Assembly: GCA_010405405.1 (NCBI GenBank)
Contig: MU004246.1
Span: forward strand, 62,001 to 126,000
Source of the DNA: Microthyrium microscopicum
Taxonomy: Eukaryota; Ascomycota; Dothideomycetes; Microthyriales; Microthyriaceae
Length of the DNA: 64,000 nt
Reading direction: 5' to 3'
The notes below the pieces were generated by a model. It was not told where the DNA came from. It searched no databases and saw only the letters and a program-made list of their open reading frames with translations. Within the stretch, counting starts at the first letter, position 1. Every line of letters begins with the position of its first letter. Position numbers and translations under genes: made by a program. Of the stretch, positions 54,123 through 64,000 are shown in pieces.

Positions 54123-56343
54123 TCACTCTCCCATCCTACAGAGTGAATCGTAGCATTTAGCTACTAGTTTCTTTGCCCCATTCACTTCGTTGATGAGTAC
54201 GAGATCGGGGTTTGGTTTTGCCCCTTCTGCCACCAGTTTTCGTACCGAGCCTTCAGTGTTCATCAGAGCTTGTCGACCTTGCTCGCGAACAGTGGACTGC
54301 CATTCCGTCCGGGCTTCGCCCCATTTCTTCTGAGTGCGACTCATGCTAAGCACCAGACCAAAGGCAGCGATGGCAGACGCCTCGAACAGAGTAGTGCTTG
54401 GGAAGGATATGTAAAGTAAAGCTGACAAAGCGGAGGTGAAGCCAGTCATCGAGAGGGAAGCGAAGACTAGAGACTGCGCACGAGCGTGCAGGCGTGGAAC
54501 CGTGTCTCGAAGGAGAGATTGGCGCGTTGATGGAATGTGTTGTGGATATGGTATGTCCAGCGTGCTGAACCTGGACATAGCTATATCAAGTTCCGAACCA
54601 GAGTAGAGTATTGCGGAGGTTGGTGGCGAGACCCCAAGTTGATCGGTTGCCTTTGCTTGGAGATCTTCAGCCGATTGTGAGGCTATTACGGAGGCGGCTT
54701 GACTCTCCAATTCCCAAGATTTGCGTTCCAGCAGGCCAGCTTCTTGCACTCTGCCAGCAACAAAAATTGTCCCCTTTTCGGCTTCAACAAGCCATGATTT
54801 TCTCAGCAGATCCCCGGCAATCATGCCCACTTCATCAACTCTCCATAAAAGCTTCCACCAAGCAAGTTTATGCCATTGTTTAGAATTAAAGGCGACATCC
54901 AGGCGGCCTTGGAGTTCACTATGAGCTCTCTCGGCCCAGCTGTCCACAGTCTTGGAAATGGACATGCGCACTGGTTTCGGGACGATTCCAGCTTGCATGT
55001 TGCTCTCCAGATCAGACTCTGCCTGTGCTATGCGCGCTGCTGTTGTTTGTAATATGGATTCGATATGTCTCTTGATCGGGGCTTTTAACTTGGGTGTTGA
55101 CTGTGCATCCCTAGTGACCCAGTCTAGAACCTTCGGTAAATGTGAAGCTTCCCACTCCACTGGGTAGTCACCGGCCTTCAGCGGTGACTCTCTGAAATCA
55201 CTGATTGCCTTTGTTGAGCTATTGACATCAATGATTGCTACACTGTCATTGTCACCAACTCCCGAATGACCAGATGACGTTGATAGATGTGAAGGGACAT
55301 CGATAACTGTTTGGATCATGTCTGAAGGAAGAGTGGTGATATTTTGCAGCCCTGTGAAGGTTCCAAGTGACAGTATATCGTTCAAGCCAGCCCCAACCAA
55401 GAGAGCCTTATGGATGGGGTATTCAACACTTGAATACCCGCCTGCAGCAGATGCAGGTGATTCAAGGCGTAGGGCCAGAATCGCATCAAGCGACGAGATT
55501 TCAGTAGAGCTACTAAGATTACTTGAATTGACGCTTGTGGTGTTGACATTGAGCGTAGATATGAGTATTTCGAGGTTAAATTGCTTGAGTAATGGAGAAT
55601 CCGATTGAAGTATTTTGAACACCGAATTTGTATATGGCGACTCTATATCGGGCCCATAGCTACTATAGTCAGCTATATTGTCCTTGAATTTGGTTGGTGA
55701 GCCATAAAACTTACCGTATGATAACTGCACGAGCGTCATCACCAGAGTTTGAAAGCGCCTCCTCCCACTTGCTCTTGGGTGCAAGAACATCTGCCAACAG
55801 GCATGATGCGACTTTGCGAGCTTTTTGTATGGATTCTGCCGTCCCAGCATCGTCCCTCGTCAATGCTAGAATCCCAATGCGAATTGTACCATCGCCCTCC
55901 AAGCTTCTAAGAGCAAGTTTGATCCGCCCAAGATCAACAAAGCTTGCCGCTCCACTTTCAAGCTCCCTTAGAGAGTCGTATAGGCCACGAGCGGACGATC
56001 TTATTGGTGATGGTGCATTCACTGACGTGGTGGGTAAAGGTGTTGGCGTGACCGATGAAGTCGCGTTCGCGCGGGCCAACGAAGCTGTAGAGGTCGTGCC
56101 ATAATGAGATTCATATCTGAAGGGAACATTGGAAGATTTTGCCTTTACTAGAACATCGATTCTCAGGGCGGTGTTCAGTCGTCTCGAGTATAAGCGTGAT
56201 GTCGCATTGTGAGGAGAAAGGTTGCTTTGCCGCCGTGAAGAGTCTGACGTTTGTAAGGAGCATAATGTACAGACAAAACCGGAGGACGGCCGTGAGAGTC
56301 CAATTGAGCTCGCTCCTACGCGTGTAAGCCGAGCTGGTCGCAT
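54123..56343 (-). CDS. mitochondrial membrane protein, Mmc1-like (722 aa)
   Basis: Two exons, 56343-55715 and 55662-54123, intron 52 nt with GTAAGT, a GCTGAC branch and TAG; frame kept. The start is ATG 56343, since the longer upstream frame opens with TTG. Residues 1-70 are rich in Arg/Ser without acidic residues, a mitochondrial presequence. The middle has a long helical region (LKAPIKRHIESILQTTAARI). Near 610-655 are two hydrophobic stretches (FASLSMTGFTSALSALLYI, LFEASAIAAFGLVLSM) and then a helical tail. This layout and segments such as WWKLLWRVDEVGMI recall the fungal Mmc1 family, described as a mitochondrial membrane protein. The assignment is from memory of the pattern only. Confidence 0.7.
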
Positions 56344-56773
56344 TACGAACTTTGCGATCACCACGAAAGCTCGAGATTTCAATGATGAGATGTCAAGAAG
56401 TTGTATAATGGTCTTCGAGCATTATCTAATCTTATCCACATCTTTACTCAAATCTAATCGATCTCCATCAAGCTCCTTATCTCCAGGGGTCTAAATCCAT
56501 CCAGTTAGAGCATGAGAACTCCGATCTATTATCAATCACTAATCCATTCCAGTCCTTATCAAGAGGCAATGCCCGCAGTATGCCGGTCGCGGTTCTTCTA
56601 ATATAGCTTGTTCAAAATTGCGTTGTTCTGCACAAGAATGTCGTGAGAGTTCAGCATACATACCACTTTCAACATCCACCACGCTTGATTGACCTGCATA
56701 AGCTCCATAACAAGGGTTAAAGCCAGGCACATATATTTCGCCCAGTATACTCAAGTACCTCTAGCTTTGGAAC
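56344..56773. other. divergent promoter region between the Mmc1-like and aminotransferase genes
   Basis: About 430 bp shared by two genes that face away from each other. No further element was recognised. Confidence 0.4.
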
Positions 56774-58652
56774 ATGGAGAACACTTCAACTCGGGCCGGG
56801 CCGAAGGACTTCTCTCACTTGTACTCTCGTGTGACCAAGAACCGTGCTCAATCGAAGATCAAGTCCTTCTACAAGTACTTTGCCATTCCAGGAATCGGAC
56901 AGCTTGCTGGGGGTATGTGCTGACACACATGACTTCTGCTTATTGCTCATGCTGATACATGCTGTTAGGTTTACCTAATGCTAAATACTTTCCATACGAC
57001 ACCCTTGAGGCCAAGGCAGCGCTCCCCAATAGATGGACTCCATCCGAGGCCAGTGTCAAAGAGCACGGTGGCAAGGCGAAGAGCCCACCTGAATCTCATC
57101 TCGTGGTACCGCATGTAGCCAACACAACAGATGCTACCCGAAAGATTGACTTGACGACTGCTCTTCAGTATGGAACAGCTCAAGGATATCCACCGCTCTA
57201 TGGGTTTATCAAAGAATTCACAACTCGCTGTTTGCATCCAAGCATCCCATATGAAGGTGGCGCTGATATTGTTCTAACTGTCGGTTCCACTGATGGGTTC
57301 TCCAAGGCTTTGCAATGCTTCAACAATGAGTGGTCAGAGGGCGTCAATCCAGTATCAGAGAGAGAAGGTCTCATTGTGGAAGAATTCGCGTACATGAACG
57401 CTATTCAAAGTGCCAGGCCTCGAGGTATGAACATTCTGCCAATTGCCATGGATGATGAGGGCATGCTTGCCAAGGGCCCTGGAGGTCTTGACGATGCGTT
57501 GGAGAACTGGGACTTTAGCAAAGGCAAGAGACCTCACTTGATGTACAGCGTCACGTAAGTTTGAGATTAATCATACACTGTGCGATTTGCTTACACCTCA
57601 ATAGAATAGGTCAAAATCCTACTAGTGGAACACTTTCGACGCCAAGGAGAAAGGAAATATATGCAGTCTGCCAGAAGTACGATGTCATCATTGTCGAAGA
57701 TGATCCATATTGGTATCTCCAGTATCCTTCGACCCAGAAAGAACCCGTTGCAAAGCCTGAGAAATCTTCAGGCTTTGCGTTCTTGGATTCATTGCAGCCA
57801 TCGTATCTTTCCATCGATGTTGATGGCCGTGTTGTACGACTTGATACTTTCTCGAAGACTGTAGCACCAGGATGTCGTCTAGGATGGATTACTGCAAGCC
57901 CAGCAATCATCGAACGATTGACCCGCATCACAGAGAGCAGCACACAACAGCCCAGTGGTTTCGTCCAATCCATGATTGCAGAGCTTCTCATCGGCCCAGC
58001 AAAGGACGGCTTAGGCTCAGGTGGTCGCAAAGACGGCACTGGATGGGACATGTCTGGCTGGGTGCGCTGGCTTGAAGGCCTTCGTGGCGAGTACGAGCGC
58101 CGAATGGACACCATGGCGACAATACTAGAGAAGGGCCGCACAAAGATCAAGTCAGGCCGTCGACAAAGCTTTACCCAGATGATGATGGATACACAGCTGC
58201 AAGAGCAGGAAGGTGACGCTCAGAGCGACTGGGCTGTCATCGAAACCACACCCCTCTACGACTTTTATCGCCCAACTGGTGGTATGTTCCTCTGGCTCTC
58301 TGTACGCTTTGAGAATCATCCTCTGGCTGGCAAAGTCGCCGGTCCACGACTAGCGATGGCATTGTGGGTATATTGGACTACGGAGCCATATAAAGTCCTC
58401 GTCGGGCCAGGAACCATGTTTGCGCCCAACGAGGAGATTGCCGAAGAGAAGGCTTGGAAGTACTTCCGTCTGTGTTTTGCTGCCGCACCTGTCGAAGAAC
58501 TCTCTAGCATCAGCAAGGGCTTCGTGAAGGGTATCGGCGCCTTCTTCGAAATCAAGGACGCAAAGAAAATTGATGACATCTTGAAAGATCTAGACGGAAT
58601 CGAGACAGCAGCTGAGCGAGAGGGTATGGGCTGTATTGCAGGATGGTGCTGA
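56774..58652 (+). CDS. ARO8: aromatic amino acid aminotransferase, Aro8 type (590 aa)
   Basis: PLP enzyme that moves the amino group between aromatic amino acids (or 2-aminoadipate/kynurenine) and 2-oxoglutarate. Three exons: 56774-56912, 56969-57554, 57605-58652; phases agree. Fold type I blocks: GGLPNAKYFPYDTLE across the first junction, LQYGTAQGYPPLYGFI, TVGSTDGFSKALQC, VEEFAYMNAIQSARPRG, IGQNPTSGTLSTPRR, VEDDPYWYLQY, and the PLP lysine in LDTFSKTVAPGCRLGW. GGMFLWLSVRFENHP and LCFAAAPVEELSSI follow near the end. It has no clear targeting peptide, so it is probably cytosolic. It is somewhat longer than yeast Aro8. A 2-aminoadipate or kynurenine preference cannot be excluded. Confidence 0.92.
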
Positions 58653-58748
58653 TTACTTCCTGAGAAACGGCAAGGATGGATTGACATGAGCAACGCATTT
58701 GGATGATTAGAGACGTATATATACAACAGACTATAAGATCTCATTAAG

Positions 58749-59087
58749 CTACAATATCAGACATTTTTTTAAAGATGCTGGTCCAACTTGCAACAAGAAC
58801 TTTTTTGCCTCCATTTGTTCTGAAAAGGGGTCGTTTTTGTTTGGTTCTACCACATTCCGGTGCCAGTTTTTCCAACAATGTCGACTGCGGAATAGGAATT
58901 CAGGAAATGATCCTTGGAGGATGTAATCGCTTTCCCAGTCATCATGTATACGTTTAACGATCTCTAGACGTGGGCATATCGTGAAGCCAAAGTAGCTGCC
59001 GAAGCTGAGCGTTGCTGGGCACATGCCGATGTGTGTCCACCACAGAAAGCAGCCACAGGGTAGGATGTGGTATTGAAGTAGACACAT
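58749..59087 (-). CDS. MC-family Cys/His protein, distant member 7 (112 aa)
   Basis: Intronless, ATG-TGC at 59087. Head MC-x2-Q-Y-H-x3-C-G-C, C at about residue 22, then a Cys-Pro pair (TICPRLE) and the C-x4-H motif as CWKNWH. This is the same motif order as in the array at 2-7.8 kb, but the copy is 51 kb away, on the opposite strand, and lacks the GTRGYNPQTG tail. The spacing resembles members 1 and 2. Its start lies about 450 bp from copy 2 of the element relic that also borders the main array. No TATA module like that of members 3-6 was found. Function unknown. Confidence 0.68.
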   Translation of the reverse strand: MCLLQYHILPCGCFLWWTHIGMCPATLSFGSYFGFTICPRLEIVKRIHDDWESDYILQGSFPEFLFRSRHCWKNWHRNVVEPNKNDPFSEQMEAKKFLLQVGPASLKKCLIL

Positions 59088-59539
59088 GGTTATCTAGATG
59101 GCTTTGAGCATAATGGGTTGGAGTATGAATTGAGAGCAATATCATAGGATTGGTCTGTTTGATTGTAGTGATGTAATCTTTGGGCATTCACTTTTGCTTC
59201 AGTTGATCAGAGTCACTTCTGTGCTTCCAGAGACATGTCGTCAAGCAAGGTGCTGGCACTGGAAGAGTGATTCACTATCACTGTCTTGAAAGAAAAAAAT
59301 TGATAGATCTCTCGGGTTATATCTCACAACTTGCACTGAGTGAAGCTTACAAGTGTCGCCAAAGTACTCTATTCTAGTTCCCTACAGAATCAGCAAAAAC
59401 ACAGCCTTATAGCTCGCGAACAATTCACGAAACAGAAAATCCAACTAGCAATAAAGCACAAGCTGTCCATAATGTACTCTCCTCAAAATACTTTTATTGC
59501 TCTTCCTACCTAAGCTCAGTGACCACGGGGTGTGGAAGC
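59088..59539. other. intergenic region between MC member 7 and the element relic
   Basis: About 450 bp that should hold the promoter of member 7. Nothing else was recognised. Confidence 0.35.
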
Positions 59540-59885
59540 GCGAGAAATTCTGCTCAAAGCACAACCTTCACCATATATACTCAAAACCCGGAATCATTTT
59601 TCAAGACACAGAATAGCGTGCGAGTGAGGCCCTCGTTTGGATCAAATTTGTGTGCTTGTTGGAATACGAGGCTAGCCCGATCGAGCTCTCACGATGAGCG
59701 TAATAAACAACAATACCGGTCGACACCGACGAAATCGACGACGCCGAGTTCAATTCCCGTACTAACCATAGATCGGTCGACCGAAATAAAAGCTGTCCGG
59801 GGCTTTTCCTTGTGATACACCTCCTATCCCATCGGGGCTAGGAGTTGTATCATAAGTTTTTGCTTTTTGGTGGTGGTGTTTTGAA
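59540..59885 (-). mobile_element. relic of the same transposable element as at 8,127 (copy 2, inverted)
   Basis: It is a broken fossil. Read on the minus strand it repeats the TGATACA hairpin end (ending at 59,852), the adjoining CAAAAAGCAAAAACT segment, and the leader region of copy 1. The hairpin pairs TGATACACCTCCTA with TAGGAGTTGTATCA around a short loop. The middle part differs strongly between the copies. The family is uncertain, probably an LTR retroelement. The divergence between copies argues for an old insertion. Confidence 0.45.
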
Positions 59886-60067
59886 TGATTTTTTGCTGTG
59901 GGTTGAGTAATCTAAGGCCTAGCTTCAGTGAAATAGACATGAGTAATAACACTATACAAAAACTGATATGTACGATTTGTCTTTATTGATTCTATGTAAC
60001 TATTGAAGCCGACATATCTTCATGTCGTAGTATTATGTTCTTCAGTCACTTTCCTGTCTGTTGATAG
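59886..60067. other. short intergenic spacer
   Basis: It holds the 3' flank of the next minus-strand gene. Nothing was recognised. Confidence 0.3.
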
Positions 60068-60787
60068 TCACTGTTTAGCCGCACCCTCCTCGCCCGCCTC
60101 ACCCGTTGCAGGGACATCTGACAATGAACCGTCCGCCAGCACCTTATTACCTGCCGAATTTTCTTCCTTGTCTGTCATAAACTCGTAGAGCGACGACGCC
60201 TCTGATCCAGTCACTGAATCATAACCATCATCATGACCATCCAGAATGTCAAAGTCCGCTTGATCGTCCTCTTCACCCGCCGAAGTAGGTGATGTATTGT
60301 GCGATGAGAACGAACTCGTTGATGAGTGTGACATAATAGACAAGGCCATGTAACCATCATCGTCATCCTCGTCCTCGTCCTCACCCTTCTTGTCGCGAGT
60401 TTGAACAGAAGCCAGGCTTCCTTCGCTAGCTGACTTGCGTAGACGTCGCCTGTATTGCTTTGGCAACACAGTATTGAAATCAGGAACACCCTGGTGCAGA
60501 AGGGAGAGAACATTCCACGCTTCTTCTGGAGTCATAGTAACTTCAAACACTTCACTGATACGCGCGGCTATCTCGTCAGGGTTCTGAGATTTAAGATAGC
60601 GAGTGAACTGTTGGCGCCAGCGCAGGTCATCGTTGTCGATGTACGAGGGTAGAGGGACTGGTGGTTCTGTAGTGGACTTGGAACGAGAGAAGTAAGGAAA
60701 TCTGATGCTTCTGAGAGTTGTTAGTGTTTCCTTCATAATCAGTGTTTGCTTGATGTGGACTTACTTGATTCCTAAGATATGAGGCAT
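60068..60787 (-). CDS. small uncharacterised fungal protein with acidic tail (221 aa)
   Basis: Two exons: 60787-60765 (a 23-nt first exon coding MPHILGI plus two bases) and 60710-60068. GTAAGT and CAG boundaries are clear and the phases agree, giving a start MPHILGIKSIRFPYF. An unspliced start inside the intron would lose the MPHILGIK end. Residues 30-100 look folded: DLRWRQQFTRYLKSQNPDE, ISEVFEVTMTPEEAWNVLSL, LHQGVPDFNTVLPKQYRRRL. The rest is acidic and disordered (DEDEDDDDGY, SVTGSEASSLYEF). The short basic N-terminus could be a membrane or mitochondrial anchor. The family is not recognised. Confidence 0.75.
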
Positions 60788-61672
60788 GCTTGCAAATAGT
60801 AGAAGATGAAAATTGTACAGGGAAATGGTTGTGCTTGTGGTGTAGGTATTTTGCTGGGCCCAGCGGTCTTAAATGCCTTTTTTCGTTGTGCTGCTGTGCC
60901 GGCTGATTGAGTGGATGGTGATATGAAGTCTTTATGCACTTGCGTTAACTTGGCAAGTTGGCATTCTTAGTGAAGTAGTCGTATTGTCATAATCGGGAAT
61001 TCTACACAGACTCAAGTAACTGGTCAGTTATAAGACTGCCCAACCAGTGTCACGATGCTTCATTGCCTTGCCGCTAGGAGGCTACAACTGGCTATAGTCT
61101 ATTAAATAACGAAGTGTCTCCTTGGTTGCATCAAGTTACTTTAGGGCCTAAACGCACGTCAAGATCTCAAACCCTTAGTCATAAATTCCCTCATGAAAGG
61201 ACAAGTAAATAGAGCAGGAGCTATTAGGATTTAGAAGTCTTGTTGGGTATGAAAAGATATACACCCATGAAGTCTTCTCATTACAACCGGCCAACAAAAT
61301 GAAGAATGGGAACGCGCCACTTGTTTTGTCTGGGTTCGTCAAAGCCAACGTAAGAAGTATGGTACAAAGACAATAGAGCATAGCTTGGCTGACCATAAAA
61401 CATTCTGGAGTAAAATAACTATAAGTATTGCACCTTTTTTTTTCTTTAGCCTGCCTAGAATCGACACCTTTTGTAGCAAAATCATCTCGCTCCTTCAACT
61501 TTTCCTATCAGTAGTCCCCCAGACTACTTTATCATCATCACCAAATTTCTCTTCCTAGAGTCTGGACTTGTCAACCTTCAACACGACCACAAATCTCCAA
61601 TCAACAACCGCCCACCCTCGGATTATCGACTCCTATCATTTCCACGACTTCTTACCAATAGCTTTGACTATA
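60788..61672. other. intergenic region
   Basis: About 880 bp. A minus-strand frame at 61,175-61,498 is without recognisable features. A run of T lies at 61,435-61,444. Nothing else was seen. Confidence 0.35.
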
Positions 61673-61948
61673 ATGACGTCCTATCTTGAACCGGAAGGAG
61701 GCTTCATTCTTGACAATATCACGCGAGAGAATGGTACAATTTGTCTCTACATCCTAGGGTTGATCCAGGCTGCTGTGTTTTTGGTAAAAGTACTCTTCTG
61801 TTTCGTTCTCCTAATCATAGGATTAGTCTTGTTATCCCTTGGGCTTCTACTAGGTATTCCAATCGCCATTGGAAATGCCATAGAATATTATCTTAAACAA
61901 TCGACAACTGGGACGAACAACAATATCAAGAAAGAATACAATGAGTAG
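61673..61948 (+). CDS. small membrane protein, hypothetical (91 aa)
   Basis: Short frame starting ATG 61673 (MTSYLEPEGGF). A hydrophobic region covers about residues 25-68 (YILGLIQAAVFLVKVLFC then LLIIGLVLLSLGLLLGIPIA), enough for two closely spaced membrane helices. A polar, Asn/Lys-rich tail follows. No intron or family is recognised. A pyrimidine-rich leader with AACAACC-like sequence precedes it, which favours a real gene, but the length leaves doubt. Confidence 0.4.
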   Translation: MTSYLEPEGGFILDNITRENGTICLYILGLIQAAVFLVKVLFCFVLLIIGLVLLSLGLLLGIPIAIGNAIEYYLKQSTTGTNNNIKKEYNE

Positions 61949-62421
61949 AGTACGAATAGGAGTCATCGTGTCTAAGAGTTACAGGCGAAGGGGCATTTCA
62001 ATTCTATAGTTATTACGATTGGTTTCAAAACGGGAAGTCAACTACGTTACTCAAAAAGAAAGCACAAATAATAGCTTGGGTACTTCAGTCTAGAGCCACC
62101 TATGGAGCATCTACCCATGATGTGGCGATTGTGATGTCACATAGGATCAGTTTATTCGCTTCAATACACTTCTATGTTCAAGAGCATTTGGAATAAACAC
62201 ATTCTTATCGCTCAAACAATAAAACCACATTTGGAAAGTATGGTAGCAGTCCTGCAGACCACAGCTAGGCTAACCATAGGTCAGCGCTAAATTTTTGGAA
62301 GGCTGTGGACGAGCAAGTATAGTATAAAAGCTACGCATTCTCTCCAAAATAGCCTGCCAGCTCTTAGCACTTTTTCTCACGCAATAAAAAGGTTCCGCTG
62401 TTTTATCGAACTCTGCACATA
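61949..62421. other. intergenic region next to the Tc1/mariner element
   Basis: About 470 bp. It has a TATAAAAGCTACGC-like sequence near 62,321 and no gene. The TA target site of the transposon is at 62,420-62,421. Confidence 0.35.
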
Positions 62422-63790
62422 CAGTCAGGTGCCAAAAGTCTCCGTCGTCGGCCTTTAACCATCAAACCTGTAAATCTATACCCATACTTCCAACCCAAAT
62501 TACTAGGCCAAACCAGCCCAGAATTTAATAATAAATAGATCAAAATAAAGCCAAAGAACAGGCCTATTTAGGTAGGGTATAGAATTTTTAAAGATTATAG
62601 TCTAATATTTAGTATACTAACCCTAAGCCTCTTTTAGTACCTAGAGCCTCCATAGCATACTATGAATATATTTATTTATCTCATCTTAGTCTATATAATC
62701 CCACGCGTCTAAAATATATTCTATAAAATACTCTTTAGTTACTTTATCTTTACTATGCATCTATTTAAGCTCTAAATATAGTTTATATAACTTTTTCTTA
62801 AGTAGAGCCTAGATGTTCTTAATAGGGTTTATATTAGGTAAGAATAGTAGCTATTCTATTACCTAAATTCCTTACTCTTCAAGCTACGACTTTATAATCT
62901 TTACTATATAAATTAAAGCATTATCTTATTAAAACAATTTACCTAGTTTATAAATAATTTAAAGTATATCTTTAAAGGCTAAGATATAAGACTTTGCTAA
63001 ATACTCCCCCCTTTTACTAGCTTTATCCCTTACTATTATAATCAATTCTAACTTCCCTTGACGTCTATAGATTATTCTATAAACCATAATAGATAGCTAA
63101 GTTCCCTTTAGCTTTAGATTAATCATCTCGCGATCCTATTTCTATTTAGGCGTACGGAAACATTATTCTTAGTTAGTATCTTTGCTATATTTAATAAAAC
63201 ACTTGTTAGAGAACTAAATAACTTCTTAATCTTCCTTAGTAAGGTATTTGTAATCGTTTACAAACTAAAGGCGTTTAACAACATATTCTTCGCGAAGAAG
63301 AGAACGTTATTTAGCCCTCTACTTTTTAATATTAAAGACTCTGCAAACTCGTTTAATTGTTCTTATTAAAAATATAAGGTTAAGACGCTCTTTAACCTTG
63401 TTATAGGTTACTTTAGAGTCGCTACGAACCTCTTAAATTAATTTAGAGACGTCTCGGCGAGTATAGCTATGAGGAGTACCTTTACGCTTAGTATTTTTAT
63501 AGTTTTCGTTGATTATTTAAGGATTATTCAAAATGAAGCGAACTAATATAGCAAAGATGTCGAACTCGCAAGCAATTTTAGCAGTAGATTTAGAGCCACT
63601 AGCTTAGCTAATTATTATGCCTTTTTAAAGGGGAGTAAATTAAGTATTAGGGATCCTATCGCCAAATAATTGCTTCAAAGGAGTACGAATTAGAGGCATA
63701 GTAGTAGTGGTTAGAAAGGATAATTATTTTGGAAGACGCGTTTGAAGGACGTGATATGCACGGACGACGGAGACTTATGGCCTAGTACTG
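62422..63790 (-). mobile_element. Tc1/mariner DNA transposon, RIP-decayed, with TIRs and TA duplication
   Basis: The element is 1,369 bp, bounded by terminal inverted repeats of about 30 bp. Left end 62,422 (CAGTCAGGTGCC), right end 63,790 (reverse complement CAGTACTAGGCC); both share the core AAGTCTCCGTCGTC. A TA lies at each flank (62,420-21 and 63,791-92). A transposase is readable on the minus strand as broken segments: the N-terminal part near 63,600-63,710 (PLIRTPLKQLFGDRIPN) and the C-terminal DDE region near 62,610-62,850 (NPIKN, ALLKKKLYKLY, YTKY). TGG codons became TAG, and GAG in the conserved NPIEN became AAG, which are TpG to TpA changes expected from RIP. The interior is very AT-rich. 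It is not active. Confidence 0.88.
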
Positions 63791-63792
63791 TA

Positions 63793-64000
63793 CCTACCAG
63801 CTGGCACCAGTACTGGGACTATCTACTACATCAACCTCCTTTCATCATAGATACAGCCTCAACAAGCGCTATTTAGATACTCCACGTGTTCTAAGCCAAG
63901 CTTGCTATTACTGCGGTAATACGTTTCGACTCTCTTCCAGCAACAGATGGTCTCAAATACAAACACAAAATGATGTTCTCTCTGGACCTGCCAGCCAGCC
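63793..64000. other. end of window, no feature seen
   Basis: About 200 bp after the transposon. No gene could be recognised. Confidence 0.3.

Overview
The window looks like nuclear DNA of a filamentous ascomycete (Pezizomycotina; class not resolved). Genes carry short introns (about 43-83 nt, one of 169 nt) with GTAAGT/GTATGT-type donors, CTAAC-like branch points and YAG acceptors. Typical fungal genes are present (Rtt109, a p24 cargo receptor, mitochondrial bL19, an AA9 LPMO). A Tc1/mariner copy shows the TpG-to-TpA decay expected from repeat-induced point mutation (RIP). No rRNA, tRNA or CRISPR array was recognised.

Layout. 1-946: the N-terminal part of a cytosolic glutaminyl-tRNA synthetase on the minus strand, cut by the window edge. 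2,006-7,806: an array of small intronless genes that all begin Met-Cys and share a CxC, a Cys-Pro box and a C-x4-H motif. Four neighbouring members (three of them with 144-183 bp between TATA box and ATG) share a promoter module, and two further copies of the module have no gene. A seventh, distant member is at 58,749-59,087. No function is recognised for the family, and it is the main candidate here for an undescribed system. 8,127-8,500 and 59,540-59,885: two inverted copies of one degraded transposable element, each beside a member of this family.

11,526-31,053 is a block of mostly housekeeping genes: two large disordered proteins of unknown role, a pyruvate/branched-chain dehydrogenase kinase, a Ubp15/USP7-type deubiquitinase, a p24 receptor with a minisatellite in its intron, the histone acetyltransferase Rtt109, and an arginine/proline-rich protein with a conserved C-terminus. 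A weak two-exon small gene follows at 31,940-32,577.

33,300-42,937 is a five-unit tandem array of F-box-like paralogues. Units A, C and E are open. Units B and D are pseudogenes that alternate with them. The duplicated segment includes flanking DNA, and a CACGTG site kept in A and C is lost in B and D.

43,508-45,777 holds two secreted plant cell wall enzymes side by side (AA9 LPMO and a CE12-like SGNH esterase), which suggests a plant-associated or saprotrophic lifestyle. Then come mitochondrial bL19, a membrane protein with a Cys/His knot, two unrecognised proteins, an Mmc1-like mitochondrial protein, an Aro8-like aminotransferase, two small uncharacterised genes, and at 62,422-63,790 a RIP-decayed Tc1/mariner element with terminal inverted repeats and a TA target duplication.
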